From Coriaria nepalensis (lineage: Eukaryota > Streptophyta > Magnoliopsida > Cucurbitales > Coriariaceae), in NCBI GenBank assembly GCA_027186245.1, contig CP114486.1, positions 6,229,501-6,293,500 of the forward strand: DNA of 64,000 nucleotides, in the 5' to 3' direction. Each line of letters begins with the position of its first letter. Position 1 is the first letter of the stretch. The position numbers and the translations under genes are program-made. Of the stretch, positions 50,589-64,000 are shown piece by piece. The notes below the pieces were generated by a model. That model did no database searches. It was not told where the DNA came from and saw only the letters and a list, made by a program, of their open reading frames with translations.

Positions 50589-52154
50589 GGAACATATATA
50601 TAGATATACATATAATTTAAAGATTCAATTTATCTTTAACGAAGAAGATAAACTGTATTTTCTTTGTGAGGAAGACTCATATTAATTTAATCAGCTTTAA
50701 ATTTTAATGTTTAAGGGAAAAGAGAAATTTTGGAGTATACAAAATTTTTAAAAAGAAAAAAGAAAGAAGAATAATAAATAAAATTTTTATTTGATAGAAA
50801 AATAATTTAAGAGATTTAAATTATATATAAATTAAAATTTTGATGAGATTTATGAAATTATTTTCATATATGTAAAGGTAGAATAAAAATCGTTTTATTG
50901 TATCTTAAAGAAAAATCAGCAAATCATTTCACAATGATTATAGGGGCTAATTAAATCTTAAATAATGATAAGATAATTTATTGAAATCATTTTTTTGTTG
51001 TTGTTCTCTTTAGAAGACATTTTTGTAATATAAATTCTTAATTTTCCAAACGAATTTATTATTCATACCAAAGATGAGAGAAATCTTCATATGTACGTCC
51101 CATTTTCACCTTCTCTCACTGTCTCGTAGAAACAATATAAGCCGTGACTAATATTTTCTCCATGGGGACTCTGGAGATAAATAACCATATGATTCTCACC
51201 TTGTTTACATCCGAACACTCCCATTCCCTCGCCTGTTTATCATGTCAAATCAAGAAGTTAGGCCCCGTTCGACAATAATTTTTCATATTTATAATTTTTT
51301 TTTCTCATATTTATAAATGAAGAAGACTGTTTTTAAAAGTAATTTTCTGCATTTATGAATTAGAGTTATAAACACGAAAATTGATTTCAGTTGTCGTCGT
51401 AATTTTCCACCACCGCCTCTTCCATACCAGAGGCATTACAGAACTGTAGTAAAACAAGGGAACGCCCCATAAACGTGATTCCCTCTATGTCATCCTAGTC
51501 TAGTAACGCCAATAACATTTTTCCAAAATCAAGAGGGTTTCTCAATTGGCCGACTGCAGACTTGGAAAGTACGCATTTATGACTCTAGGAAAGTTGATTC
51601 GATGATGGGGAACGGGGAATGGGGATATCAAAGCTTTAAGGAGCCTGCTGATACGACCACCTTTTGAGCCGGAGGTTTCCCGAATTTGTGGGCTGTAATT
51701 CAGATGACGTTGATGACCTGAAATTAAGTTGCGGAGCTTGAGATTGGGGGAGAGTAGATTCTGCAAATAGTGGGGGCAGCAGGTCTGAGTGGTTGGGTTT
51801 TCGGCTTAAGTTCAAGGTATCTATACATATCAATCACAGTAATTCTGTGTTGTTCTTTTTGTGCGTTTGGATTTTGCTATTTGGTCTTCTTAATTATATC
51901 ATACAAATCTCTTATAAAAGATTGTAAATTTAGGATTATCAACTTAGTAAAAGAATAAACCGTTAATCTTGAAAATTAATCACAATTGGAAGAAAAAATT
52001 GTTTTATGCAAACACCAGAAAGTTGAAAATTTTGTGCAACTTCCTTACCTCCCATTTAACTGTTAATAAGTACTCTTCTTCCTGGACATGGCAGAGTTAT
52101 TTATTCTAGTTTCCACATCTAATAGTTGGTACACGTGCAAAAATTCATGAGATG
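50589..52154. other. No gene seen
   Basis: Strongly AT-rich to about 51100. At 51260 GGCCCCGTTCGACAATAA resembles one end of a small MITE, but no second end was found. Short open frames around 51540-51960 show no domain. Confidence 0.55.
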
Positions 52155-52608
52155 ACCAAGGCAAATTATGCTGTAAGAAAAGCATATGGTTAGGTGCCTT
52201 GTAGTTTCCTGACGGTCAACGATCTCAACAAGACAACGACCCTCTCAGAAAGAGTATTTATTTCCCACATTTTGTTTCATAATTTAAACGGCAAAATTTT
52301 CTTTGCTAATCCTTTTCAATGGCCCTGACTGACGGTTCCCATTTTGACATTTTAAAAGCAAGGATTCCTCAACTATTCATCAAACGTTGACTCTATTTTA
52401 CAGCAACATTCAGGCTTGAGCTCTTATCTTACATCTTTTTTTTTTTTTATGTTTTTTTTTATGTCTTATTGGCGACTAAAGATGCAGAAATTATGTTATT
52501 TGAGCATTTCAGCTCACCGTATGTATACAAGTTCAGTCTTGAAGAAGGTTCAAAAGCAAGCTTTTAATTGAGAGAAAAATTTTCAAATTGAATATCGGGA
52601 AAAGCATT

Positions 52609-52616
52609 ATGGAAAG

Positions 52617-52620
<4 letters not shown>
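52609..52620 (+). promoter_or_regulatory. Three-codon upstream ORF overlapping the gene D start
   Basis: ATG GAA AGA TGA: its stop overlaps the gene D ATG (52617-52619) as ATGA. The first ATG corresponds to the functional start of gene C. Small indels there have put it out of frame in gene D. Confidence 0.65.
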
Positions 52621-56451
<3,831 letters not shown>

Positions 56452-56679
56452 GTAGTGAAATAACAACAATAATCCTTCGCTTTATACCACGTTATCGAGA
56501 CATTACTCGATGCATAGTTAAAGCTGTTACCTTAATAATGTATTTTACTAAATATTATCTCTGTAACTAAAAAATAATGTATTTGACTAAATATTATCTG
56601 TCTAACTTGATATGTAAGGATTTTTTTTTCTTTGTAAGTAACTTTCCCTTCTCTTCTTCTTTTCCTCGCAGTTTTTAAG

Positions 56680-57340
56680 TATGAGCATTCCGGATCCAGA
56701 TCCTTAAGATCCGATCGGATCTCCAGGATCTGGATTGGATTGGATTGGATATATCTGGTTCTGAAACGGATTTTATGAATAGAATCCAATTAAAATATTT
56801 ATTTATTTTTTTTAATTTTAAATATTCACTGAGGGTTCTTTTATCTATTGTCGTGTTGGTATTTATGGCTCTTTAATAAATATAAAATCCCATGGCCATT
56901 ATGGTGGGTCGTAGATTTAAGGTCTATCTCTTGATCTGCTCTCTTACCCTTCTCTACTCTTGCTTACCCGGTCAAGTATTGCGGTCAGTTTCTATTTTTG
57001 GAGTTTTCAGCGTTTTCTAGGTTGGGATATTTTTTTTCATATTACCACAAGTTGTTTTAGAGGATGATAGTAAGGAGAAGAAGATCAAAGTATGCACAAA
57101 GGAAGGAGAATAGAAATCACAGACCCAGAACAACATAAAAACAATAGAGAAGGAGAATTCTAATGCTTCCGAGGTTCAAAAACCGGATTACATTCATGTA
57201 TGTTAAAGCGCGTAGAGGCCAAGCCACCGAAAGAGTAAAAGATCCATTCTGATTCAGGTATTTTTCGGATAGATTGACCCGAAAATTTTGGATCTTTTTG
57301 AATCCGGATCTAGATCTATCCGAACTGAACTGAGCACAAC
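56680..57340. mobile_element. Possible hAT-like element downstream of gene D
   Basis: The left end GAGCATTCCGGATCCAGATCC and the right end ATCCGAACTGAACTGAGCAC are partly inverted (GTGCTCAGTTCAGTTCGGAT when reversed). GGATC words are dense at both ends, and the inside has no coding content. No clear target-site duplication was seen, so this is tentative. Confidence 0.4.
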
Positions 57341-59219
57341 CGCGATAAATTATGAGAGATGTTTCCTTTTACTGACATTTTCCCCCCTCTAGCTCTTGTA
57401 TAAGGTAGTTGTTGTGGTAAAAATGCAGTGATGATCTGGTTGCAAAGAATTAAAATCATTTTATTTAGGTGAATTTATTAGATACTCTAATGGGTTCTCA
57501 AAATTAATCAAAGAATGCACTTCATAGACTTTCTTTGTCAGAAATGTTCTTACTTTATCTTCACGTGTGCGGCGAATCATTGAAATTTGCCATCTAACCT
57601 CTGGAGTTCTCAAATTTGAATCACTAAACCGTCATTGCTTCGAATTCATGTTCTAGGTTTTAACTTTCACAAGCCCTACCTCACGTATGTGAGGACCCGT
57701 AATTTTTTTTTATTTTTAATATTGTTATCTGCTTCATTTGGCTCACCCGACCCATTTTTTTATCTGATGCATATAACCAATTTTTTTTTTTTTAACGATT
57801 ATAATTTGAACAATCCCTGTAAAAATAAAAGATGTAAGAATATGCATAATCTTATATCTAACGTGATTTGTAATAAATCTTAAAATCACTTATTGCTATT
57901 CATGTGAATTCAAGAAAAAGTGGAGATATAAAAAGCGGAAGCGTACCTGAATCCATTGTCGGAGGTAAATTTACGAGTTGTGATCTTCCAAATTGATACA
58001 AATTTTACGACAAGAATATTGTCCTTCTTTCTCTATTGATGGGGATGCAGAAAAGAATATTTTTTTTTCTCTTCGTACAATTTGGGGACCATAAGCCTAA
58101 TATTTAATTCTTAATTAGATCACTTTATTTAGGCTTAATTATATGATAGCACAACACATTAAAATATATTTACATGTGTGGCCCCACATGTTGAAATATG
58201 TCAACAAAAGAAGGAAAAAGAAAATTAGATTATTAAATATAAGTTTGATTAAAAAAAGACCGCTTTAAAAATTGGAACGGATAAAAAATTAGTTAATTTT
58301 TTAACCATGATATAAAATTAAGACCTAAGTATAATTTATAAGATTTAAAAAGATATAAGTCTAGTTTTATATGTTTGAGGTATCTAGTAAAATATAAATT
58401 TAAGGGAATAATGTCTAGTTTATTTAATTTTAAAATATATTTGATATTTTACTTAAAATTAATTTACTACTAATACTCATAAAGAAATAATATTTCCAAC
58501 CATAAACTCTCCGATCAAACCCAAAAATCAACCAAGAGAAGAAAAAAAATCACAACACATTTCTATCAGATAAAAGAAAAATTTGCTAATTCACACACCT
58601 TTCCCCGGAAAAAGTGTGAGAATTCGCTCCAAGATCATGCTCCCTGAAAAAGTATACACTAATATTCATCTCGGCCGATGGCCCGGTATGGAATCCACCA
58701 TCTCGTTCATCCTAAGAGGATATAAGTAATAAACAACCCATAGTCCCTATGAACCGTAGAATTTCCAGAAGAATAGTTCACTCACAATCCCATTATCAGG
58801 AATATTATTAGTGAATAGCAGATTCAACTCATCTACATTTCATTTTTCTTCCAAGTGCACTTGATAGCAATCTTAATTATTGGTGCATATACACATTAGG
58901 GCTTCACCAATCATGCATGTATGAATCAATGATTGAGATCGTCTCAGATGCACTTACGCGAACAATAAAATAGAGAGATTCTATCTAGTGGGAAGCTATT
59001 AAAGCTCTGCACATGCACATCTGAACCATAGTTAAGCATGAATAGTAACACATTATCTTCTCAACTTTTATTCCCTCAATCTCTTCCTCTTCTCTCTTGA
59101 GTTTGAACATTTCAAAAACATGAGAAATATGTTAAGTATCTTATACTAATGGAAAAATTCTAAAAATGAATATTTGCCTTAATTTTAAAAAAAAATACCT
59201 AAAACATCTCCATATATTT
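57341..59219. other. No gene seen
   Basis: AT-rich. TGTGAGGACCCGTAATTTTT at 57688 resembles the 5' edge of some plant gypsy LTRs, but no matching end, primer-binding site or second copy was found. A GGCCGATGGCCCGG patch at 58672 is unassigned. Confidence 0.5.
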
Positions 59220-59700
59220 TTTTTCGAGAACTCTGGTGAACACATCGGTTCAACCCCTAGTGTTGCATCCCTTTAAAGTAGAAGACTTTCTTCCTACTTA
59301 ACATCCTTGCTTTTAAACTCCCTCTCCTCAATTGTTTTTCACTTCTCAAGCATTGAATGTTCAGTCTTGTTAGAAGGAAAGTGTTTATTAGCTGATTAAA
59401 CCATCTTCTGATAATTGATCAATTCTTTATATCTATGATATCTATCACATAAAATTATATACTCAATCCACGGTGCATATGACGTAGGAAGAGTTTGCAA
59501 AATGAAGTGTCTTGCCAACTTCGGATGCTTTAGATGTCCTAACACTCACAAAACCTCAATCTGAGTCAATAGGTCTATCACATGTTCCTTAACATTTGTG
59601 TTCTCATCCTTCTAGGATTCTAGCAATCTCTTATGTAGAACATATGCATTAAGTCTACCTCCTTCTTCATCAAACAATTCTCTAAGAAGTTATTTGAGAA
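59220..59700 (-). pseudogene. Copia gag fragment
   Basis: Read on the minus strand: GRLNAYVLHKRLLES, stop, then NVKEHVIDLLTQIEVL, stop, then HPKLARHFILQTLPTSYAPW. This follows the gag (UBN2-like) domain of copia elements. Two in-frame stops; nothing else of the element is seen on this strand. Confidence 0.55.
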
Positions 59701-60732
59701 TAAGCTTGCCCAAACATTCATGCATAATGCATACTCAACATCACATGAAGGCCATAGTTTGCCAACTGCACGAGTTAAAACTAGCTAGAAGCACCACACG
59801 AGAGCATAGCCGCACTCATATGCTTATCTTTTCACGCTGCTGGAATCATTCCCTAAATCATAGAGAGTGGGAGCATAAATCGAGGAAGCTGAAATGTGTG
59901 GTAACTTGGTCATAAAGCTGAAGGAGGAAGAATAGGTCAAAGCGGCTAGAAGTTATTTGAGTTTAAGTGACGAGTGTGCAGGAGGACAAATTTGAAAATA
60001 AAGTTATAACAATCATTTAATGTGTCCCAAACGGCTAGATTATGTGTCAAATAACTATTCTCATTTTTAAGCCTATAAAATAGGTTCTCTATGGCTGAGA
60101 GAAGGCACTCTATAATTTATACTTAGAGACAAAGAGGAAGAACTCTCTAGCTATTATTTTCTTCTCTTTCTTGAGTGGTTCTCATTTGTAAGCCAAAAAG
60201 CCTTGTATTCTTATTTTTTCACTTGAGCTATTACTTTCATATCTAACCTCAAGGGGTTTTAGGGTGTTAGAATCTTAAGCTTAGGGGATTCAAGCAGTTG
60301 AGCTGGAGAGAACTTAGTAAAACTCTTGTAAGGTTGCAAGCACTTGAAAGCTTGTATAGTAAAGGCTCGATTCTTGTCCGTAAGAAGAATCAGAATAATG
60401 GAAAATCTCTACAGGAGCTAAAGGAGTGGATGTAGTCACAAGTTTGGTCGAACCACTATAAAACTTGTGTTTGCACTTCTCTATCCCTTAAACTTTTTAT
60501 CTTATACTTAATTTTAATTGTTCTTTTCTATAAATTTTATAGTCACATTATCTATATATTTTAGAAGTTTGATTGATTAGAATTAGAACTCTTGAGGTTA
60601 TTGGGAATAATTTTTTATTCATTTCTTAACTTTCTTAAAGAAAATTATAAAAGGCTAAATATTTATTTGAACCAATTAAAGCCTCCCCCCCTTCCCCCAA
60701 CTATTAGTTTACTTTGTTATATTGTGCTAACA
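59701..60732 (+). repeat. Copia 5' LTR (left edge uncertain)
   Basis: The right end GTGCTAACA (60724-60732) is immediately followed by a primer-binding site. A promoter-like CCTATAAAATAGG at 60071-60083 fits the U3/R border. The left edge could lie anywhere between 59700 and 60040. Confidence 0.55.
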
Positions 60733-60734
60733 AT

Positions 60735-60746
60735 TGGTATCAGAGC
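60735..60746 (+). other. Primer-binding site for initiator tRNA-Met
   Basis: TGGTATCAGAGC, the standard plant copia site, two bases after the LTR end. Confidence 0.9.
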
Positions 60747-60783
60747 TTGGTCTTTTTTTTTTATAGGCTTAACATCCTAAATG

Positions 60784-61250
60784 GAGATCTTAGAAATGAC
60801 ACTCAATGATTTCAAAGTGATGTAAGGACCAAATTCAACATGACCACCCTATTTGATGGAATGAATTACAACTTTTGGAAGACAAGGATGACATACTATC
60901 TCATGTAAGATTTTGCGATATGAAAGTGTGTGATGAAAGGAATGATGAAACCTAAAGAAGTGATTGGGACAAATGGTTTGATGCCGAAAAAAAGGAAGTT
61001 GAAACAAATGCGAAGGCATTGCACATGATTTTTTGTGCCCTTACTTCAAATGTCTCAAACTGAGTCTCATCTTGCATAATCGCCTAAGAGGTGGCCTTGC
61101 TTGGAAGAGACTAGATACATTCCAACTCATGCATATCTTTCTCTTTACACCAAGCTTTGATGTTTTGGAATGGAGATAAAGTGGAGATAGTAAAACAAAA
61201 GCAAAACCCTTTTTAGCCTTGTCACATATAATGATATAAGGCACTTTTTA
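60784..61250 (+). pseudogene. Copia gag N-terminal part, truncated
   Basis: TTLFDGMNYNFWKTRMTYYL (60839-60905) is the usual start of copia gag. After a stop and frame change come NAKALHMIFCAL (about 61010-61045) and a Val-Ser-rich piece. The text ends before the zinc knuckle; from about 61260 the sequence is gypsy pol. Confidence 0.75.
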
Positions 61251-61259
61251 TGATGACGA

Positions 61260-63110
61260 GAATGGCCCAATTAAGGTGGTTATGGATGAAGGTGAGCAGT
61301 AGGAGTCGTCTCCATGTCAGAATCACATAAAAATGGCCACAACGATTAAACATTAGCTATGGTCCCCTTTTGGCTTGGTATGGCCGAACTGAGAATGCAA
61401 TAGGTTCAATGATAGGTTGACCCCAATAGTTTGACATGACGGCTATTATATCAGCCTTTGAAAGTAAGTCTTTGGCTTGGAAAATGAAGGAATACTTCAA
61501 TGGCCGAATATACAAACCTAATGAATTTTTAACTATGGATAAATTAGATGTAGCTCTAGCAAAGTTAGATAATTTAAAAGCCAATGTACAAGATCCATTA
61601 ATTGAAATAAATTTAGGTTCAGCCGATAACCCTTTATTACATTAGTAGTTGTATGTTTGTACAAATGCAAAATGAATGACTAATTTGTTGACGACTTATT
61701 CATATTTCTTTTCTTAGGACTATCATGAAATTTTTGGCCTAGATCGATCATTGGTTGAACAATGATTGTTAATCAAGCTAGTGTATAAACCTTTCCAACA
61801 ACTATCTCGACAAATGTCCACGGAGGTGACTCAGAAAGTAAAAGAGGAATTATAATGGCTACATAAAGCTCGTTTTATTTGAAATCTAGGATATTCATAA
61901 TGGATGTCCACCATCATACTAGTTTTAAAAAAAAAAATGACAAACTTAAAGTATTTATAGAGTTCCGTACCTGAATCTGGCTACCTAAAGGACAAATATC
62001 CTATACATACAACTAATTTATTAGTAGATGAAGCAGCCAAGCACAAACTTCTTTCTTTCATGGATGACCATTCTAAATACAACCAGATTTTAATAGCCAA
62101 AGAGGACATGTATAAAATTGCTTTCGAGTTCCCTAACGCTATAAGGGTGTTCAAAGGGTTGTCATGCCATTTGATATGAAGAATGCCGAAGAGACTTATC
62201 AAAGAGCTATGAACGCTATTTTACATGACCTGATCGACATTATAATAGAGGTATACATCAATGACATTGTAGTAAAATCAGTTAAAGTCGCCGATCACAT
62301 AGCCGACCTCAAAAAGACACTGGATCGAATGTGTCTTCATAAATTGAAAATGAATCCATTAAAATATGCTTTAGGGTTTATGGCCGAAAATTTCCTTGGT
62401 TTCCTAATTTATCAGAGGGGATTGAGGTCGATCAATGCAAAGCAAAGGTAATTATTGAAGCTCATCATTAAAAAAGAAGAAGGAATCACAACATTTCCTC
62501 AACCAAATTAATTTCCTGAGGAGATTCATCTATAATCTGCCCAGGAAGACTTAAGTATTTAGCCCTATGCATAAATTAAGGCAAGAGGAGGAATTCATTT
62601 GGCTTAGAGAGCATAATGAGGCTTCTGAGACCATTAAGCTATAGTTGACTAGCATGCCAGTGCTTGCCTCGATAGTAAAATGCCGACCTATGTTTTTGTA
62701 TGCATTGGCCACTGCCTATCTTTTAGCTCAAGAAAATGATGCAAAATATGAGTTGGCCTTCTACTATATTAGTCGAGTGTTGACTCTCAGTGAAGTGTGA
62801 TACATATTGATTGAGAAGCTCTACTTAGCTTTGTATTTGTGGTCACAAAATTAAGGCATTACTTTCTCAACACGCACGTGCTAGTTATGCTTGTATCGAT
62901 ATATTAAATTATATTTTGTCTCAGCCAATCCTCAAAGGGCGGATTGGAAAATTGGCTTTGGCTCTGGCCGAATTCACTCTTTAATATGTGCCCCAAAAAT
63001 ATGTAAAGGGACAGACCTTAGCCGATTTTCTAGCTTACCATCCTTTTGAGCTATTACCGAATGACTGTAATGATATTTTTGAAAGTATATTCCCATCAAA
63101 CTAATCGAAT
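61260..63110 (+). pseudogene. Gypsy pol fragment (linker, reverse transcriptase, RNase H), decayed
   Basis: A pre-RT linker LIEINLGSADNP (about 61600) is followed by GLDRSLVEQ (about 61740) and MSTEVTQKVKEEL. RT motifs follow: DEAAKHKLLSFMDDHSKYNQ (62022-62090), MPFDMKNAEETYQRAMNAI (62164), and EVYINDIVVKS (62245-62280), where the catalytic YIDD is YIND. LKMNPLKYALGF and a QRGLRSI segment come next. The RNase H C-terminal part is GRIGKLALALAEFTL, stop, then VPQKYVKGQTLADFLAYHP (about 62930-63035). Many stops. It differs from gypsy elements 1 and 2. Confidence 0.8.
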
Positions 63111-64000
63111 TTTGACATGATGATATAAATATCTTTACGTGATAATATCTTTGTGCTAATATTAGTAAGACAATAAATATCATTATTAATTGTTATCATG
63201 AAAGGAAGTTATTATTTATCATGCTTATTAATATTATTGGAATTAATATTTTATGTTTTATAAATGCATATCATAATAAAACCCAATACTTAAGTTATGC
63301 ACTTGAAACCATGATAGAGATTATGTTGATCCTCAAGTAGCTTAATGCTTAAGACGTGAATTGTTTATTGTCATAAGAACATCAATAATGGACATTGATT
63401 ATCTGGATAGACAATCACATAATTTATCATCTAAAGTGTTTAGGGTGGCCGATCAAATGGCTATTGGTGTTATTGAAACATCATGATGATTATATGGGTG
63501 GGTTAGTAGAGACTAAGGGTACTGAATATAACACTTACATAAATTCTCAAAAGTACAAATACTAATTATTAATGAGAATTATCTAGTAACTATATTACAT
63601 GTTGTTCTTAGACTTGAGATGACTATGATATCTTATGTATCAGGTCTAATACTTTGACAATATTCTAATAAGCCCTAGCCAAGGGTGAAAATGGGATGAA
63701 ATGTTGAGTATACGATGTTGTACATAAAGGCTGTGAGTGATCGAGATGAAATCTATCACTTCCGTATTTGGAAATAAGTCCTATGAACTATATTCTTTAT
63801 TGAATACAAAATCTTTGGTGGAAAGTAGTTTGGTGAAAAGAGTTTCAGTAAATACATTGTCGATGTTCATTAAAGATATAATAGTTAATAGGATTTGTCT
63901 ATTATAATTTAACAGTTAAACTATGTCTTGTGATAAATTGAGATATTAACAAAATAGAATGACTATTTATTGTAATTTTATTATAGTCATAACATGCTCT
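63111..64000. other. AT-rich, LTR-like sequence to the window edge
   Basis: No coding content. Phrases such as GTGTTTAGGGTGGCCGATCA and TAAGCCCTAGCCAAGGGTG give it the look of a long LTR, but both edges are not visible here. Confidence 0.4.

Noticed and set aside
51262..51400. GGCCCCGTTCGACAATAA as the end of a Tourist-like MITE
   Set aside because: No matching inverted end or TTA duplication could be found downstream.
51770..51830. Possible tRNA- or SINE-like promoter boxes (TCTGAGTGGTTGGG and GTTCAAGGT)
   Set aside because: No cloverleaf can be drawn, and the box spacing does not fit a tRNA gene.
57670..57720. TGTGAGGACCCG as the start of a gypsy LTR, and the CCTCAC-GTAT-GTGAGG palindrome there
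   Set aside because: No LTR end, primer-binding site or second copy is visible in the window. The palindrome is short enough to be chance.

Overview
The window is nuclear DNA of a flowering plant, almost certainly a eudicot. It is AT-rich, its genes carry GT-AG introns, and it holds receptor-like kinase families found only in plants together with many decayed plant transposons. I could not identify the species.

Left part (1-6.9 kb): a minus-strand STRUBBELIG-RECEPTOR FAMILY (SRF) leucine-rich-repeat receptor-kinase gene. Twelve exons can be traced with phases that agree throughout (620 codons). The rest of the kinase C-lobe lies to the left of a Ty1/copia retrotransposon, whose 3' LTR ends 77 bases inside the next intron. 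From 7.5 to 15.7 kb is a transposon graveyard. I read it as a decayed two-gene PIF/Harbinger transposon, with a Myb/SANT-like ORF1 and a HARBI1-type transposase. It is broken up by several minisatellites and by an AT-rich insertion. From 15.7 to 24.5 kb come gene-poor AT-rich DNA, the 3' half of a LINE on the minus strand, the 5' half of a Ty3/gypsy element, and a copia 3' end.

Middle and right parts (24.5-57 kb): a cluster of S-domain (G-type lectin) receptor-like kinase genes, all on the plus strand. It holds a 5' exon fragment (24.5 kb), intact gene A (25.55-29.77 kb, 844 aa), a 3' pseudogene B (30.5-31.3 kb), intact gene C (45.16-48.82 kb, 822 aa) and intact gene D (52.62-56.45 kb, 819 aa). 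C and D lie on a roughly 4.9 kb tandem segmental duplication. Their kinase exons 4-7, introns included, look identical, while the S-domain, TM exon, intron 1 and 3' UTR differ. This points to recent gene conversion. All three intact genes share the 7-exon layout of the family (S-domain exon, TM exon, five kinase exons) and encode plasma-membrane RD-type Ser/Thr kinases.

Between and after these genes lie a copia 5' end on the minus strand (33.2-34.7 kb), a second long gypsy element (37.2-43.4 kb) of the same family as the one at 20.4 kb, and a solo LTR of that family (49.9-50.6 kb). The second gypsy element is split by a hAT-like insertion with a perfect 8-bp target-site duplication. On the right is a copia 5' end joined to an unrelated gypsy pol fragment (59.2-63.1 kb). 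All transposon coding regions seen carry stops, frameshifts or catalytic-residue losses.
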